64,000 nt of DNA from an uncultured Acidobacteriota bacterium. GTDB lineage: Bacteria; Acidobacteriota; Terriglobia; Terriglobales; Acidobacteriaceae. Position 1 is the stretch's first letter, and each line of letters starts with the position of its first letter. Positions 62,988 through 64,000 of the stretch are shown here, one piece after another. The stretch lies in NCBI GenBank assembly GCA_903832055.1, contig CAILAC010000016.1:372001-436000 (forward strand), given 5' to 3'. The notes below the pieces were generated by a model. That model saw nothing but the letters and a program-made list of their open reading frames with translations. It was not told where the DNA came from and did not search any database. Both the position numbers and the translations under genes were made by a program.

Positions 62988-63044
62988 AGGTGTGCACAGC
63001 TACCGCTTCGGGCAACGACCAAAGATTACCACGAAGAAGTCAAC

Positions 63045-63070
63045 AAAAAGGCCGCCCGACCTGGGCGACC
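63045..63070 (-). terminator. Rho-independent terminator after infC
   Basis: On the minus strand GGTCGCCC-AGGTC-GGGCGGCC is followed by TTTTTG. The 8-bp stem includes one T-G pair. It lies 27 bp after the infC stop codon. Confidence 0.85.
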
Positions 63071-63096
63071 CTTGAGTGATTCCATAAGCTGGCAGT

Positions 63097-63708
63097 TTAC
63101 TGCGGTTGGCTAACCGGCACCTTGGGCGCAGCGGCCTGCGGCGGCGGAGCGGCGGGCTTGGGCTTTGGCGCTTCCTGCTTCTTTGACGGGGCAACAATGG
63201 CGTGAAGAATAGTGCCTTCCATCCGCGGCATGAATTCAACCACACCTGCCTCGCCAATATCCTGGATCAGCCGGTTGATGATGGCGTAACCAAGCTCGCG
63301 GTGCGCCATCTGGCGGCCACGGAAGCGCAGACTCGCCTTGACCTTGTCGCCGTCGTTGAGGAAGCGAACGGCCTGATTCTTCTTGGTCTGGTAGTCGTGT
63401 TCGTCAACGGTGACAGAGAACTTGACTTCCTTGACGACGATAACCTTCTGCTTCTTGCGGGCAGCGCTTTCACTCTTGTCCTTCTCGTAGAGAAAGCGGC
63501 CGTAATCCTGAATGCGGCAGACCGGCGGGATGGCGTTGGGTGATACCTCAACCAGATCGAGGCCACGCTCGCGAGCAATCTTCAACGCCTCAAACGGCGG
63601 AAGAATGCCCATCTGCTCCCCATTTTCGTCAATGACGCGGATTTCGCGTGCGCGGATTCTTTCGTTGATGCGGATAAATGATTTAGCTGAACGCTTGTCG
63701 AGTGCGAT
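63097..63708 (-). CDS. infC: Translation initiation factor IF-3, probable ATC start
   Basis: IF-3 monitors start-codon choice on the 30S subunit. The core FIRINERIRAREIRVIDENG, PPVCRIQDYGRFLYEKDKSE, VKFSVTVDEHDYQTKKNQA and the C-domain KASLRFRGRQMAHRELG are clear. A Lys/Pro/Ala-rich tail of about 25 residues is extra. The best start is ATC at 63708: a perfect GGAGGAG (63719-63713) lies 4 bases upstream, and the protein would have 203 residues. A GTG or ATG further up would add 13-31 residues without similarity. Near-cognate starts of this kind allow IF-3 to repress its own synthesis in other bacteria. Unusually, it stands far from rpmI-rplT. Confidence 0.93.
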   Translation of the reverse strand: MALDKRSAKSFIRINERIRAREIRVIDENGEQMGILPPFEALKIARERGLDLVEVSPNAIPPVCRIQDYGRFLYEKDKSESAARKKQKVIVVKEVKFSVTVDEHDYQTKKNQAVRFLNDGDKVKASLRFRGRQMAHRELGYAIINRLIQDIGEAGVVEFMPRMEGTILHAIVAPSKKQEAPKPKPAAPPPQAAAPKVPVSQPQ

Positions 63709-63821
63709 GGTTCTCCTCCGTGTTGCAGCGGCGTCCTGTCTGAACGCAGGCTTGCGCTCCGAGTATACCATTGCTGCGATGCTGCCTGCTTGCGCCGGCA
63801 TGCGCGAATTGTCTCTCTGAA

Positions 63822-64000
63822 TCAGCGAATGGCAATCGTTGGGTCCATTTTGAGCACGGAGTCCAGAATGGTCGCAACTGAAATTTCAGCCAGTTCCCTG
63901 TCCATCGCCGCATCCGCCCGGGTATACACCCCCATCAGTACCCCGCGCACCCCCCGCCCTACTGGGCAATCCGGGTGAGGCGCGTTCCGATGCAGCTTTG
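63822..64000 (-). CDS. Possible C-terminal end of a gene running off the right edge
   Basis: A frame open from the window edge to TGA at 63822-63824, at least 58 codons, ending ELAEISVATILDSVLKMDPT and IAIR. Amino-acid content from GVLMGVYTRADAAMDRELAE onward looks protein-like, but the upstream part is ambiguous. No family is recognised. It lies ~110 bp upstream of infC on the same strand. Confidence 0.35.
   Translation of the reverse strand, partial: KLHRNAPHPDCPVGRGVRGVLMGVYTRADAAMDRELAEISVATILDSVLKMDPTIAIR

Noticed and set aside
1-64000. tRNA, rRNA, CRISPR arrays, transposases and phage genes
   Set aside because: Intergenic stretches were scanned for tRNA T-loop patterns, regularly spaced repeats and transposase or integrase motifs; none was found.

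Overview
The window looks like chromosomal DNA of an Acidobacteriota (Terriglobia/Acidobacteriaceae-like) bacterium. The inference rests on high GC, a secreted von Willebrand-type protein of the kind abundant in Acidobacteria, a WxxGxW-repeat lipoprotein, several RND pumps, CBM9/DUF5916 and GH43 proteins, a diheme cytochrome, and housekeeping genes of Gram-negative type. No rRNA, tRNA or CRISPR array was seen.

Layout. 1-6.7 kb (minus strand): adaptor plus two RND permeases, arranged like mdtABC; the second permease runs off the left edge. 6.9-8.4 kb: HAD-UbiA prenyltransferase fusion with no ordinary start codon. 8.6-14.7 kb: a second efflux system (RND, adaptor, outer-membrane lipoprotein). 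14.8-18.3 kb: outer-membrane CBM9/DUF5916 protein and a DUF429-type protein. 18.5-26.8 kb: the widely conserved block rpmI-rplT-pheS-pheT-(coiled-coil protein)-zapA. It is interrupted twice: between rplT and pheS by a small islet (small ORF, DpnI-like methyl-directed endonuclease, HicAB toxin-antitoxin) lying between two near-identical ~100-bp direct repeats, and between pheS and pheT by a four-helix-bundle (23S rRNA intervening-sequence type) gene bordered by ~36-bp inverted repeats built of 9-bp units. 26.9-33.6 kb: small Cys-rich protein, membrane protein, catalase-family peroxidase, S10 carboxypeptidase, metallophosphoesterase, degenerate Lgt-like protein. 33.6-42 kb: pseudouridine synthase, VWA protein, MFS transporter, STAS protein, WxxGxW lipoprotein, tyrS, Xre-RES toxin-antitoxin pair. 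42-46.2 kb: two tandem paralogous membrane SpoIIE/PP2C phosphatases that could feed a partner-switching circuit with the STAS protein. 46.3-57.9 kb: folD, coaE, HtrA protease, purM-purN, DCC protein, hemL, polysaccharide deacetylase, panB-panC, diheme cytochrome, 3-methyladenine glycosylase, bcp. 58-64 kb: secreted protein with repeated DxDRPxLRR-like motifs, S9 peptidase, GH43 lipoprotein, and infC, which here is far from rpmI-rplT and appears to start at ATC.

The most unusual content is the set of repeats. A hairpin family (GGGTGCCCCCGGTCT...AGACCGGGG) shows a compensatory base-pair change; one copy is embedded in the signal-peptide region of an efflux lipoprotein and another supplies a terminator-like hairpin after hicB. 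A second family carries ATTCCC-loop-GGGAAT. The 9-bp CTAGCNCCG repeat borders the pheS-pheT insertion and also forms the coding tail of an RND permease. The plus strand is C-rich up to about 30 kb and G-rich from about 31.3 to 53 kb whatever the gene orientation, a strand-composition switch worth checking.
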